Shown here piece by piece: positions 16,102 through 25,406 of a stretch of DNA of 64,000 nt. The DNA is from Actinomarina sp002308095. GTDB lineage: Bacteria; Actinomycetota; Acidimicrobiia; Actinomarinales; Actinomarinaceae. The notes beneath the pieces are model-generated. The model saw only the letters and a list, made by a program, of their open reading frames with translations, had not been told where the DNA came from and made no database searches. How positions within the stretch are numbered: the stretch's first letter is position 1; every line of letters begins with the position of its first letter. The stretch covers positions 310,001 to 374,000 of the forward strand of contig JBJKUL010000001.1 in the NCBI GenBank assembly GCA_045563135.1. The letters run 5' to 3'. A program made the translations under genes and the position numbers.

Positions 16102-17843
16102 TAATACTTTCTTTCCATAGGTTCATATTTACCAAGTTCAACATCTTTATACTCAAGTTTTACAGAATCTCCATCTTTAAATGCAAAGGAATGTTTCATG
16201 AACTTGGAATCATCCCTATCTGGGTAATCTTCCCTTGAGTGAGCTCCTCGGGACTCGTTTCTCGCTAAAGCGCTTGCCACAGTTGTATCAGCCATGTCTA
16301 ATAAGTAATCAAGTTCAATGGCTTCAAGAAGCTCACTGTTAAATACCTTACTTTTATCTGAGATAGTTACATTTTGATATCTTTCTCTGAGATCGGCTAA
16401 TATTTCTGTCTGATTCTCCAAAGTTTCTTTTGATCGGAATATTTTTGCATTCTCTTCCATTGAATCTTGCAGTTCGGATCTAATTTTGGCAACGGAAAAC
16501 TCTGTTGTATGCTCTTTCTCCATAAATCCAGTTATTTTGTTTGAGAGGTCATCGGCTGCTGATTCGCTTAAAGAGCTGGCTTTTGTGCTTGATACATAGT
16601 CAACCATGCTCTGACCGGCTCTTTTTCCAAAGACAACTATATCTAACAAAGAGTTGGTTCCTAAACGGTTGGCACCATGTACACTCACACAGGCTGCTTC
16701 ACCTGCAGCATAAACTCCTTCTACAACTCCACCTTTGTGATCACTTAACACTCTACCATGCACATCAGTTGGAATTCCCCCCATAGCGTAATGAGCAGTT
16801 GGTTGAACAGGTATAGGATCATTAATAGGTTCGATTTTTACATATGTTCTTACAAAATCTGTGATATCAGGAAGTTTCTTCATAATTGCTTCCTCTCCAA
16901 GGTGTGTTAAGTCAAGATATACATAATCACTATTCGGTCCAGCCCCATTGCCAGCACTTATTTCAGTGGCTATCGCCCTAGATACCATATCTCGAGGTGC
17001 TAAGTCCTTAATTGATGGAGCATATCTTTCCATAAACCTTTCGCCATCTTTATTCCTTAAAATACCACCTTCACCTCTTGCAGCCTCAGATAAAAGTATG
17101 CCTAATCTATATATTCCTGTTGGGTGGAATTGATAAAATTCCATGTCTTCAAGAGGGATTCCTTTCTGATACAACATACCTGGCCCATCTCCTGTTAAAG
17201 AGTGTGCATTAGAACTTACTTTAAATATTTTACCAAATCCACCGGTAGCAAAAGTTACTGCTCTTGCTTCAAAAACGTGAAGATCTCCAGTAGCAATTTC
17301 ATAAGCAACAACACCTTTACAAACACCATCTTCAATTTTTATATCTAAAACTTGGAATTCATCAAAAAATTCAACACCCATTGAAACACATTTTTGATAA
17401 AGGGTCTGTAGTATCATATGTCCAGTTCTGTCTGCAGCATAACAAGCCCTGAAGGCTGGAGCTGCACCTTCTTTAACAGTGTGTCCACCAAATCTTCTCT
17501 GAGCAATTTTTCCACTTTCTAATCTACTAAAAGGTAAACCCCAGTGTTCAAGCTCAACAACTGCGTCTATTGCTTCTTTACAGAGAATATCTACAGCAGG
17601 TTGGTCAGCCAAATAATCAGAACCTTTTACAGTATCAAATGCATGCCAGTTCCAATTATCTTCTTCCACATTTGCTAGCGCTGCGCTCATTCCTCCCTGA
17701 GCTGCTCCGGTATGGGACCTAGTTGGGTAGAGCTTTGTAATAACTGCAAGTTTCATGGTTGGTGCTGCTTCAATAGCAGCTCTTAATCCAGCGCCACCGG
17801 CCCCAACAATAATTCCATCAAATGAGTGCTTTATTATTTTCAT
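16101..17843 (-). CDS. sdhA: succinate dehydrogenase flavoprotein subunit
   Basis: This 580-residue catalytic subunit oxidises succinate to fumarate. GIIVGAGGAGLRAAIEAA is the FAD-binding Rossmann motif, TRSHTGAAQGG holds the His for covalent FAD, and the active-site Arg/His blocks are in FHPTGIYRLGILLSEAARGEGG and TAHYAMGGIPTD. The C-terminal helical domain with the ESRGAHSREDYPDRDD motif is complete. It overlaps sdhD by 4 bases. SdhA rather than FrdA is favoured by the TCA context and the two membrane subunits. Confidence 0.95.
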   Translation of the reverse strand: MKIIKHSFDGIIVGAGGAGLRAAIEAAPTMKLAVITKLYPTRSHTGAAQGGMSAALANVEEDNWNWHAFDTVKGSDYLADQPAVDILCKEAIDAVVELEHWGLPFSRLESGKIAQRRFGGHTVKEGAAPAFRACYAADRTGHMILQTLYQKCVSMGVEFFDEFQVLDIKIEDGVCKGVVAYEIATGDLHVFEARAVTFATGGFGKIFKVSSNAHSLTGDGPGMLYQKGIPLEDMEFYQFHPTGIYRLGILLSEAARGEGGILRNKDGERFMERYAPSIKDLAPRDMVSRAIATEISAGNGAGPNSDYVYLDLTHLGEEAIMKKLPDITDFVRTYVKIEPINDPIPVQPTAHYAMGGIPTDVHGRVLSDHKGGVVEGVYAAGEAACVSVHGANRLGTNSLLDIVVFGKRAGQSMVDYVSSTKASSLSESAADDLSNKITGFMEKEHTTEFSVAKIRSELQDSMEENAKIFRSKETLENQTEILADLRERYQNVTISDKSKVFNSELLEAIELDYLLDMADTTVASALARNESRGAHSREDYPDRDDSKFMKHSFAFKDGDSVKLEYKDVELGKYEPMERKY

Positions 17844-18250
17844 ACTTTACTCACAAAAGCCACAATAACATAAGTTCCTAAAATAAAGAAGGCTAGGCTT
17901 GTAACATACAAACCAGTTAAAGAGAGTTTTCTAACAGTTGTGTCTGATATATTATCATGCAATACAACCCTTAATCCGTTTGTGCCATGAAGAAGACTTA
18001 ATGCCAACAGCAACCAATCAAATGCTCTCCAGTAGGGAGTGTCCCATCTTGCAGCAACAAATTCATAGTCAAGATTAAGTGTGTCATTAAAAACATGCAT
18101 TATGAACATATGCCCAACAGCTAGAAGCACTAATAGAAGGCCACTTACTCTCATGAAAAACCAAGCGTAAAGCTCAAAACTAGAGCCACCTAATGGTGGT
18201 TGCCTACGTCCCCAATCTGTTCTTTGTGTTTTCATATCAACTATTTCCAA
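17840..18250 (-). CDS. sdhD: succinate dehydrogenase membrane anchor (SdhD)
   Basis: This 136-residue protein has three hydrophobic segments (about 28-50, 75-95 and 108-133). His residues in VGHMFIMHVFND near residue 42 and in LLHGTNGLRVVLHD near 87 are candidates for heme b ligation and quinone-site contacts. It anchors SdhAB to the cytoplasmic membrane with SdhC. The gene overlaps its neighbours in the operon sdhC-sdhD-sdhA-sdhB. Confidence 0.88.
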   Translation of the reverse strand: MEIVDMKTQRTDWGRRQPPLGGSSFELYAWFFMRVSGLLLVLLAVGHMFIMHVFNDTLNLDYEFVAARWDTPYWRAFDWLLLALSLLHGTNGLRVVLHDNISDTTVRKLSLTGLYVTSLAFFILGTYVIVAFVSKV

Positions 18251-18696
18251 TCCGGTATAGGTCTGATCATACAGTCAGTAACTGTTGTTCCAGGGGAACT
18301 CTTTTCGAGGCATAAATCAAAATATGAGACAACCATTCGGTATGTTGAAGGTACAAAAACACCAACAAAAATTACTAAAGATATGATGTTAAGTTGTTTT
18401 TGATAGTCAGAGCCTTTTTTCCACAGATCTACTGTAATAATTCTAAGTCCATTGATAGCATGCGCTAGGACTGCGCCAAATAAACCTATTTCAGCAATTC
18501 TAAAATAAAAGTTTTTATAAATTGCTTCAGCACCCTCGTAAACTTCCGGTCCAAGAAGGATTAATGCTGTAGATATAATATGCAGAAGCAAGTATCCAAA
18601 AAGAGCAACCCCAGTGACCCTGTGAAATATGTAGAGCCACATACTTGTTTTACCTTTGTAAATTCCTCCAGAGGATACTAATTTTTGATTTGGCAT
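18241..18696 (-). CDS. sdhC: succinate dehydrogenase cytochrome b556 subunit
   Basis: This 151-residue membrane subunit has the SdhC family start: IYKGKTSMWLYIFHRVTGVALFGYLLLHII, with the HRxTG quinone-site block near residue 26, and LAHAINGLRII near 82 with a candidate heme His. Three hydrophobic segments are visible. It is the first gene of the sdh operon; its start is 123 bases from the divergent whiB start, so the operon promoter must lie in that spacer. Confidence 0.88.
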   Translation of the reverse strand: MPNQKLVSSGGIYKGKTSMWLYIFHRVTGVALFGYLLLHIISTALILLGPEVYEGAEAIYKNFYFRIAEIGLFGAVLAHAINGLRIITVDLWKKGSDYQKQLNIISLVIFVGVFVPSTYRMVVSYFDLCLEKSSPGTTVTDCMIRPIPDWK

Positions 18697-18752
18697 TATA
18701 TTATTATCCTACATTTCTCAAATTACATTAAATCAAATGAATAATTAGCCTC

Positions 18753-18794
18753 TTGACAATTGTTCTAAAACTATATAGATTACACACATGTAAT
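18753..18794 (+). promoter_or_regulatory. whiB promoter with inverted repeat at the start site
   Basis: TTGACA (18753-18758) and TAGATT (18776-18781) are separated by 17 bases, a good sigma-70-like promoter. ATTACA (18779-18784), spacer CACA, TGTAAT (18789-18794) is a perfect inverted repeat covering the predicted transcription start near 18788, a typical operator place. An SD (AAGGAGCAAG) precedes the GTG start at 18820. Confidence 0.6.
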
Positions 18795-18819
18795 TTAGTT
18801 TTCTATATAAGGAGCAAGG

Positions 18820-19101
18820 GTGGAAAATTCAAAAATGGAAGATCTAATTGGAGGCATGCCTTCGTGGACAGAAGAAGCAAACTGTAAAGGGGCAGATGCG
18901 GATATCTTTTTTCCTGAAAGAGGAGCTTCAACTAGAAAGGCTAAATCTATCTGTAGAGCATGCAGCGTACAAGAAGACTGTCTAGAATTTGCTATCGAGC
19001 AATCAGAAAAATTTGGTATTTGGGGTGGTCTTTCTGAAAGAGAACGCAGACGTATAAAACGACAGAGAATTCAAAGTTTTGATATCAGAGAAGTTGGTTA
19101 G
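18820..19101 (+). CDS. whiB: WhiB-family Fe-S transcriptional regulator
   Basis: This 93-residue WhiB-like protein holds a redox- or NO-sensitive 4Fe-4S cluster and partners with the primary sigma factor in actinobacteria. Cluster ligands are C22, C45, C48 and C54 (C-x22-C-x2-C-x5-C). GIWGGLSERERRRIKR is the conserved turn plus basic DNA-binding tail. It starts at GTG with a strong SD. WhiB proteins are confined to Actinobacteria and some of their phages, making this the clearest lineage marker here. The subclass (WhiB1-7) cannot be set. Confidence 0.93.
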   Translation: MENSKMEDLIGGMPSWTEEANCKGADADIFFPERGASTRKAKSICRACSVQEDCLEFAIEQSEKFGIWGGLSERERRRIKRQRIQSFDIREVG

Positions 19102-19553
19102 AAGCTAAAGCTCTCTTTATACTCACTAAAATCTCTTTCGACACCAATTTCATCACTTTTAATTATCTCAGTGATAACGTTATTTTCATCAGTGATGTAA
19201 GAGTATCGTAATGAAATACCTGCTTTTTCATGAAAGCAACCAAACTTTTGTGCAACTTCTCCATGCGGCCAGAAATCAGCAAGTATAGGGAATTCAATAC
19301 CATATTGTGTTGCCCAAGCATTATTAGTAGGGCTAGCTCCCACAGTGATTAAAACGGTTTGAGTTCCGTCTTTCTCAATTGAAGATTTATTATCTCGTAG
19401 ATCGCAGATTTCTTTGTCGCATACACTACTAAATGGAAAAGGAAGGAATACGAACATTGTTTTCTTTCCCAGAAAATCTTTGTCCTCAAAAGATTGCTTA
19501 TCGTAGTTGTATAGTTTGAATTCAGGTATTGTGTCACCAACTTGTAGGCTCAT
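19098..19553 (-). CDS. AhpE-type peroxiredoxin
   Basis: This 151-residue AhpC/TSA peroxiredoxin reduces peroxides. The peroxidatic Cys is C45 in LPFPFSSVCDKEIC, a variant of the PxTxxC motif like actinobacterial AhpE; C50 follows five residues later and might act as resolving residue. The catalytic Arg is likely in the region GISLRYSYI near 128. It is convergent with whiB (4-base overlap). The reductant partner is not encoded nearby. Confidence 0.85.
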   Translation of the reverse strand: MSLQVGDTIPEFKLYNYDKQSFEDKDFLGKKTMFVFLPFPFSSVCDKEICDLRDNKSSIEKDGTQTVLITVGASPTNNAWATQYGIEFPILADFWPHGEVAQKFGCFHEKAGISLRYSYITDENNVITEIIKSDEIGVERDFSEYKESFSF

Positions 19554-19589
19554 TTTTTTCTCCTTTTTTTTATATATTACTTGTTTATA

Positions 19590-20630
19590 TTAAATAGGTG
19601 GCAAAGAAGTTCTTGCAGCCCAAGAAATTGGATCTTCAATTTCACTTCTATTTGGTATAAGATTTTTATCTTTTAAAATGTCATCAATCGAGTATTCGTT
19701 ACTAGAGGTTATTAAAAACTCAAAAAAATGTGTTGTAGACGTATCAAGTTCATTTATTTGATTTCCAATTTCAACTAATGGATCCTCTCCAACAGAAAAC
19801 CCTAAATCCATTACAAGGTCATATGTAGAGTTGTCTTGAATTAAATTCAAGTCTTTTGCTTTAGATTTTATTACACCTCTATAGAAGCTGAGAGGTGCAA
19901 TTATCTCTTCAAGAATTTTGGATGGATCTATTCCTTCAATACCAGAAAAATTCTCAAGCATTTCTTGCGGGTTCGTCATATTCATTCCATCGGCTTCAAG
20001 ACCTTGTAACCCTGCCATCATGTCTTTACTTGCTGATTCTAAGTTTTCAATAATTTTTTCGAATGGCGCAGAATATTTTCCAAGACTAAGAGTTATGGAT
20101 TCTAAAGCAAGTAACGATAGGGCTAGTTCATTAGCATCTGACTCAAATTGGTCGATTCTTGCAAAGTATGTATTTCTATTAATTCCAAGTGTTTTTGATT
20201 GAGGAAGTATAATTCCAAATTGGCTTAACCCCCACATATTTTTACTAATCATCCCTGCTAAGTTACCAAGCTGCATTCCAATTATTGAAGATTGTATATT
20301 CCCCAACTGGATGCCTCCAGGTAGCTCTCCAATATTTAATTTTGAAAAATCAAAATGTTGTATGGAGTCTAAAAACCATTCTCCGTACTGACTAGCTTCG
20401 AATATCTGGATATTAGTTTGTTGGCTATTAGATTCAGTATTATTTTGAATGTTTAACTCTAAGAATCTGAAAAGTTCTTCTAGATTAAGGTCTGCGTTAG
20501 AAAGTTGTAATATATCGTTGTTTGAATCTTTATTTAAATGTTTATTTATCTGTTTCGAAAGTTCCCAGTTAACATCAGAATCGTTATTGTTGAATAAATT
20601 AAAAAACTGAGAAAATATATCTTCAGACAT
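19590..20630 (-). CDS. DUF2342-family (zinc-metalloprotease-like) protein, apparently without HExxH
   Basis: This 346-residue soluble protein resembles the actinobacterial DUF2342 family (often called zinc-dependent metalloprotease or F420-associated protein). Matches are the Gly-rich block IGMQLGNLAGMISK near residue 118 and the C-terminal DKNLIPNRSEIEDPISW, which recalls the usual LPTAEDLDDP ending. In the place where relatives carry an AAHxRLF helix this protein has LALESITLSL, so metal ligands seem lost. Residues 60-75 are Asn/Gln/Thr-rich. It overlaps the htrA stop by one base and may be coupled to it. Confidence 0.55.
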   Translation of the reverse strand: MSEDIFSQFFNLFNNNDSDVNWELSKQINKHLNKDSNNDILQLSNADLNLEELFRFLELNIQNNTESNSQQTNIQIFEASQYGEWFLDSIQHFDFSKLNIGELPGGIQLGNIQSSIIGMQLGNLAGMISKNMWGLSQFGIILPQSKTLGINRNTYFARIDQFESDANELALSLLALESITLSLGKYSAPFEKIIENLESASKDMMAGLQGLEADGMNMTNPQEMLENFSGIEGIDPSKILEEIIAPLSFYRGVIKSKAKDLNLIQDNSTYDLVMDLGFSVGEDPLVEIGNQINELDTSTTHFFEFLITSSNEYSIDDILKDKNLIPNRSEIEDPISWAARTSLPPI

Positions 20631-21838
20631 TAAACATCAGAAGGTCGTAGGTCTAACAAAAATTCCAATATAATAACTTGGCCATTTCTAGTTATCTCTA
20701 TACTTATTTCGTCACCGGCTTTTTTACTTCTTAATAAACTAATTAAGCCATCTAATGTTTTTATATTTTTTCCATTGACTTTTTTAATAATATCTCCTGG
20801 TAAAGCACCTGCTTTACCAATAGCATATATGTCATTCGCAGGTCCATAGAGTTCTTGTATTTCAACACCTGAAAAAATTCTTGCTCCATCATCGGCAACT
20901 TCAAAATGCTGCGCACCAAGTATTCCAAGAAAGGAATGGTAGACTTTGCCGTCATCAAGTAAATCTTGACTTATGTTCAATGCTAAATTTATTGGTACAG
21001 CAAATCCCAAACCTTCAGCCCCAACATCTGCTGTAGCTATAGCAGTTGTAATACCTATAAGCTCACCATTCTGGTTCAGCAAAGCTCCGCCACTAGAACC
21101 TCTAGTAATAGGGGCATCTGTTTGTATAAGTCCAAAAAGGGTTACTGAAGAGCTCATATCTTGTCCACCAACATCAAGTCTTCTCTCTAATGCAGAAACA
21201 ATTCCTGTTGTTACTGTTGGAGCTGCTCCAAGAGTCAATGGATGGCCAATAGCAACTGCAAGATCTCCAACTACTAAGATGTCGCTATTGCCTATAGCTA
21301 TAGGTATTAAGTTATTAGATTCTATTTTTACTAGACCAATATCAGTAAGTTGATCTGAGCCAATAATTTCAGCTTTATACATTCTTCCATCTTCAAAAAT
21401 GGCTCTCACAGAATTTGCTCCATCAATAACATGATGATTTGTGATAATTAACCCTTCTGCCGATATAACTACTCCTGAGCCACCACCGAGGGATATGAAT
21501 TCATCATTTTCATTTACTTCACCTACCTGTATCTGAACAATAGTTTTTGTTGCTAGCTCTGCAATAGAAACTATCTCTGTTGAGTCTATTCGAGGCATTA
21601 TTAGTTCTTTTTCAGTCACGGTCTCTGTGATTGTTACTGGATCAGGAATGATAATTTCATCTTCATCAAAAATTCCATATACAAATAAAAAAGATAGAAC
21701 TATTGCACTGGTGAGAATAGAGCTTCCAATGATTGAATTTAAGGATGACTTTTTTTCAGTAGATTTTTGTTCTATTAAGTCAGATATATATTTTTCTTGT
21801 TTAAAGAGTTCTTGCTGTTCAAAATTTTCATTTTCCAT
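20630..21838 (-). CDS. htrA: HtrA/DegP-type membrane-anchored serine protease
   Basis: This 402-residue protease has a cytoplasmic N-terminus, a membrane helix at about residues 35-57, a trypsin-like domain (about 90-295) and a PDZ domain (about 300-395). The triad is H136 (TNHHV), D166 (LTDIGLVKI) and S249 (RGSSGGAL). It should degrade misfolded proteins outside the membrane. An 8-residue hydrophilic linker rich in acids follows the helix. Lineage relatives are PepD and HtrB-like proteins of actinobacteria. Confidence 0.9.
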   Translation of the reverse strand: MENENFEQQELFKQEKYISDLIEQKSTEKKSSLNSIIGSSILTSAIVLSFLFVYGIFDEDEIIIPDPVTITETVTEKELIMPRIDSTEIVSIAELATKTIVQIQVGEVNENDEFISLGGGSGVVISAEGLIITNHHVIDGANSVRAIFEDGRMYKAEIIGSDQLTDIGLVKIESNNLIPIAIGNSDILVVGDLAVAIGHPLTLGAAPTVTTGIVSALERRLDVGGQDMSSSVTLFGLIQTDAPITRGSSGGALLNQNGELIGITTAIATADVGAEGLGFAVPINLALNISQDLLDDGKVYHSFLGILGAQHFEVADDGARIFSGVEIQELYGPANDIYAIGKAGALPGDIIKKVNGKNIKTLDGLISLLRSKKAGDEISIEITRNGQVIILEFLLDLRPSDV

Positions 21839-22000
21839 ACAACATATAATATATCTAGTTCAAATGTATTGATACTCAAGAGAAAAAGTAGATCATTAGT
21901 TAGTTCTAATTAATGACTACTAAATTAATAGAAGGTTTCGCTACATTCGTTCATATTGATTTTAAGTTGTGAAAATTGTATTGCATCAGTTAAAGTAATA

Positions 22001-22795
22001 ATGAAGATGTTAGCCATTGAAAACCTAGAAGTAGTTTATCAAGACGTAATCCTTGTTCTAAGAGGTGTATCTATAGAAATCAAAAAGGGTGAAATTGTTG
22101 CATTACTTGGAAGTAATGGTGCTGGAAAAACCACAGTCATTAGATCAATAACTGGACTTTTAGATGTTCAGAATGGAGATATAACAAAAGGATCAATCTC
22201 AGTTGATGGAGAAGATATTACAAACCTCAATCCATCAAAAATTGTTGAAAAGGGAATAGCTCAAGTTCTTGAAGGAAGAAGAATCTTTTCCGAACTCACT
22301 GTTATTGAAAATTTACGACTCGGTGGACACACAAATAGTAAGGACATAAAAGATAACATTGATAAAGTTTTAGATTTATTTCCAATATTGAAAGAAAGAT
22401 CTAAAGGAGAGGCTGGTTATCTATCAGGTGGAGAGCAGCAAATGTTAGCAATTGGAAGGGCCCTTATGTCTAATCCAAGTTATCTTCTCTTGGATGAACC
22501 CAGTTTGGGATTAGCTCCCAAGCTTGTTGATGAAGTTGCTGAATTAATTACAGAAATTAATTCTCAAGGAGTTACAGTTTTGCTTGTTGAGCAAAATGCA
22601 AATATGGCACTAAATATTTCCGATCATGGATACATTATGGAAACCGGGAATGTAGTCATGGACAACAAAAGCAGTATGTTGCTTAATGATGAAGATGTTA
22701 GAGAATTCTATCTAGGACTGAATGCTGAAGGAACAAAAAGAAAATCTTTTAGAGATGTAAAGCATTACAAAAGAAAGAAAAGGTGGTTGTCATAG
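22001..22795 (+). CDS. livF: branched-chain-type ABC transporter ATPase (LivF-like)
   Basis: This is the LivF-type ATPase of a high-affinity importer. Walker A LGSNGAGKTT, signature LSGGEQQMLAIGRAL, Walker B YLLLDEPSLGLAP and the LLVEQNANMAL switch region are all present, the last two typical of LivF. The frame is open from 21956, but the ATG at 22001 aligns with the family start (MLAIENLEVVY); no SD is seen there. A C-terminal basic extension (KRKSFRDVKHYKRKKR) is longer than usual. It overlaps livG by 13 bases. Confidence 0.85.
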   Translation: MKMLAIENLEVVYQDVILVLRGVSIEIKKGEIVALLGSNGAGKTTVIRSITGLLDVQNGDITKGSISVDGEDITNLNPSKIVEKGIAQVLEGRRIFSELTVIENLRLGGHTNSKDIKDNIDKVLDLFPILKERSKGEAGYLSGGEQQMLAIGRALMSNPSYLLLDEPSLGLAPKLVDEVAELITEINSQGVTVLLVEQNANMALNISDHGYIMETGNVVMDNKSSMLLNDEDVREFYLGLNAEGTKRKSFRDVKHYKRKKRWLS

Positions 22796-23553
22796 AGTCT
22801 TTAATTTTTGACAATGTAACCCTAAAATTTGGTGGGATCACAGCTTTAAATAATGTAAGTTTTGAAGTTAAGCCAAAAAAACTTTATTCAATAATAGGGC
22901 CCAACGGTGCAGGAAAGACTTCAATATTTAATTGCATAAGTGGGATATATAGACCTACAAGTGGAACAGTTAGCTATGGAAATAATAAGATTAACGAACT
23001 AAGACCAGATGAGGTAGCTTCCCTTGGGATCGCTAGGACATTTCAAAATATAGAGTTGTTTGAAAACATGACTGTAATCGATAATATTCTCATAGGTTGT
23101 CACAGGCAACTAAACTACGGTCCAGTTTCAAGTTTACTTTACAGTAAAAAAGTTAAAAATAGTGAGCTTGAAGCTAGAAAAATTGCAGAAGAAATAATTG
23201 ATTTTCTTGAGATTGAGCAATTCAGATATTCTTACATAATGTCCTTACCATATGGAGTGCAAAAAAGAGTTGAACTTGGAAGAGCTTTAGCTATGAATCC
23301 AGATTTGTTATTGTTGGACGAACCAGCTGCCGGAATGAATAACGAAGAGACAGAAGATATAGCAAGGTTCATAATTGATATACACGAAGAAATGAAAAAA
23401 ACCATAATTATGGTTGATCATGACATGAATATGATCATGGATATTGCAGAAGAGGTGATGGTGTTAAATTTTGGTGAAAAATTAGCTGAAGGAGTTCCCT
23501 CCGATATTGTTAAAGATAAAAAAGTAATAGATGCGTATTTGGGAGTAGGTTAG
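22783..23553 (+). CDS. livG: branched-chain-type ABC transporter ATPase (LivG-like)
   Basis: This 256-residue ATPase pairs with LivF. Walker A IGPNGAGKTS, the LivG-type ARTFQNIELFENMTVIDNILIG block, signature region MSLPYGVQKRVELGRALAMNP, Walker B LLLLDEPAAGMNNEE and MVDHDMNMIM are present. The start is GTG inside the end of livF. The acyl-CoA synthetase gene follows after 2 bases in the same operon. Confidence 0.88.
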   Translation: MVVIESLIFDNVTLKFGGITALNNVSFEVKPKKLYSIIGPNGAGKTSIFNCISGIYRPTSGTVSYGNNKINELRPDEVASLGIARTFQNIELFENMTVIDNILIGCHRQLNYGPVSSLLYSKKVKNSELEARKIAEEIIDFLEIEQFRYSYIMSLPYGVQKRVELGRALAMNPDLLLLDEPAAGMNNEETEDIARFIIDIHEEMKKTIIMVDHDMNMIMDIAEEVMVLNFGEKLAEGVPSDIVKDKKVIDAYLGVG

Positions 23554-23555
23554 AT

Positions 23556-25406
23556 ATGGCACTATCAATGGACCAAATTTATGAAGAAATTTTAAGAGAT
23601 GGTGGAGAGACTCCATCTAAAAAAGTAAGGGAGACTGCTGAACGTTTTCCGGACATGATTGCTATGAGGTATAAGGAATATGGTATATGGCAAGAAACTT
23701 CATACAAAGATTTTTGGTTAAAATCTAACTACCTAGGCATGGCTCTCAGGCACTTTGGGGTATCAAAGGGGGATTCTGTAGCAATACATTCAGAAAACAG
23801 ACCAGAGTGGTTCATTGCTGATATAGGAATTCAGTCCATGGGATTTGTAAGTGTTGGATTGTACCCAACAAATCCATCACCAGAAGTTAAATATCTACTT
23901 TCCCATTCAGAATCTAAAATTTTATTTGCAGAAGATCAGGAGCAGGTTGATAAAGCTCTCGAGGTTATAGATGAATTACCTGGACTTAATAAAATTATCT
24001 ATTTTGAAGAAAGGGGTCTATACAATTACGACCATCCAAAATTAATGAAATTTGAAGAATTTCTCGAAATTGGAAAAGCTGAGTATGAAGCATATCCAAC
24101 CTGTGTTGACGAACAATTAGATTCTATTCAGGATGAGGATATTGCATTCCTTGTTTACACTTCTGGTACAACAGGTCCACCAAAAGGGTCGATGATTTCG
24201 CATGGAAATATTAAATGGGTTGGCTCTCAGATACCTAATTTTTCTCTTGTGGAGTCTGTTACTGCAACAAATCCACAATTTTTGTCCTACCTACCCCTAT
24301 GTCATATTTTTGGGAGATTAACAGATTTACTTATAGCAACTCACACACATGCAACTATAAATTTTGCTGAATCTATCGACACCGTACAAATGGATCTGGT
24401 AGAAATACAGCCCACGATCTTTCCTGCAGTTCCAAGAATTCTTGAAAGAATGCACGCGGGAGCGATGGTTAGAATGAAGGATGCAACATTCCTTAAAAAA
24501 CAATTATTTACAATCTCAATGTATTTTGGAAACTTAGGTGCAGAACGCAAACTTGAAAAAGGCTTTGATGATCTGATTGCAAAAATCTTTATTGGTATTG
24601 GTTGGTTACTGGCATTTAGGACATTGAAGAAAAAGCTTGGTTTAAGTAAAGCTGAAACTGCAATTTCTGGTGCGGCACCGATAGCACCTGAAATATTAAA
24701 GTTTTTTCTAGCATTAGGTGTCCCAATTTTTGAAGGCTATGGGATGACAGAAAACTGCGCCTATGCAACAGGTAACAATGATAAAAAAATGAAACTAGGA
24801 ACGGTAGGTGTGCCTAATCATGGTGTGGAAATAAGACTTGCAGATGATGGCGAAATATTGGTTAAATCTCCCGCTGTTTTTAAAGGCTACTTTAAAGATG
24901 AAGAAGCTACAAAAGAATGTGTAGATGAAGATGGTTGGTTGTATACCGGTGACGTAGGTGTGTTTGATGGAGAGTTTTTAAAAATTGTTGATAGGAAAAA
25001 AGATATCATAATTACAAGTGGTGGTAAGAATGTATCACCTCAGGAAATAGAAAATAAAATAAAAATTTCACCTTTTATAAAAGATGCTCTTGTAATTGGA
25101 GATAAAAGGAAATTTTTGTCAGCATTAATAGCAATAGAGTTTGAGACTGTATCAAATTGGGCTCTTCGAAAAAATATTGCGCACACGACTTACAGAGATT
25201 TATCAGAAAAAAAGGAAGTTATAGATCTTGTATGGGGTGAAATCTTAAAAGCAAATGCTGAAACTTCATCTCTAGAGATTAGAAAATTCAAAATGATCCC
25301 CAAAGAACTTGATCATGAAGATGGAGAGATGACAGCTACTCAAAAAATTAAAAGAAATGTATTGATGGAGAAGTTTAGTGACTTAATAGAGGAGATGTAC
25401 AGTTGA
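23556..25406 (+). CDS. long-chain-type acyl-CoA synthetase (AMP-binding) within transporter operon
   Basis: This 616-residue adenylate-forming enzyme of the FAA1/FadD15 group activates a carboxylic acid to its CoA thioester. The P-loop LVYTSGTTGPPKGSMISH lies near residue 208, GYGMTENCAYATG near 395 is the A5 motif, DGWLYTGDVG near 465 the A7 motif, and the family-specific IITSGGKNVSPQEIEN near 487 follows. It sits between the ATPase and permease genes, so vectorial activation of an imported acid is a fair inference. A Lys near the C-terminus (TQKIKRNVL) replaces the usual catalytic region of shorter AMP-ligases. Confidence 0.88.
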   Translation: MALSMDQIYEEILRDGGETPSKKVRETAERFPDMIAMRYKEYGIWQETSYKDFWLKSNYLGMALRHFGVSKGDSVAIHSENRPEWFIADIGIQSMGFVSVGLYPTNPSPEVKYLLSHSESKILFAEDQEQVDKALEVIDELPGLNKIIYFEERGLYNYDHPKLMKFEEFLEIGKAEYEAYPTCVDEQLDSIQDEDIAFLVYTSGTTGPPKGSMISHGNIKWVGSQIPNFSLVESVTATNPQFLSYLPLCHIFGRLTDLLIATHTHATINFAESIDTVQMDLVEIQPTIFPAVPRILERMHAGAMVRMKDATFLKKQLFTISMYFGNLGAERKLEKGFDDLIAKIFIGIGWLLAFRTLKKKLGLSKAETAISGAAPIAPEILKFFLALGVPIFEGYGMTENCAYATGNNDKKMKLGTVGVPNHGVEIRLADDGEILVKSPAVFKGYFKDEEATKECVDEDGWLYTGDVGVFDGEFLKIVDRKKDIIITSGGKNVSPQEIENKIKISPFIKDALVIGDKRKFLSALIAIEFETVSNWALRKNIAHTTYRDLSEKKEVIDLVWGEILKANAETSSLEIRKFKMIPKELDHEDGEMTATQKIKRNVLMEKFSDLIEEMYS

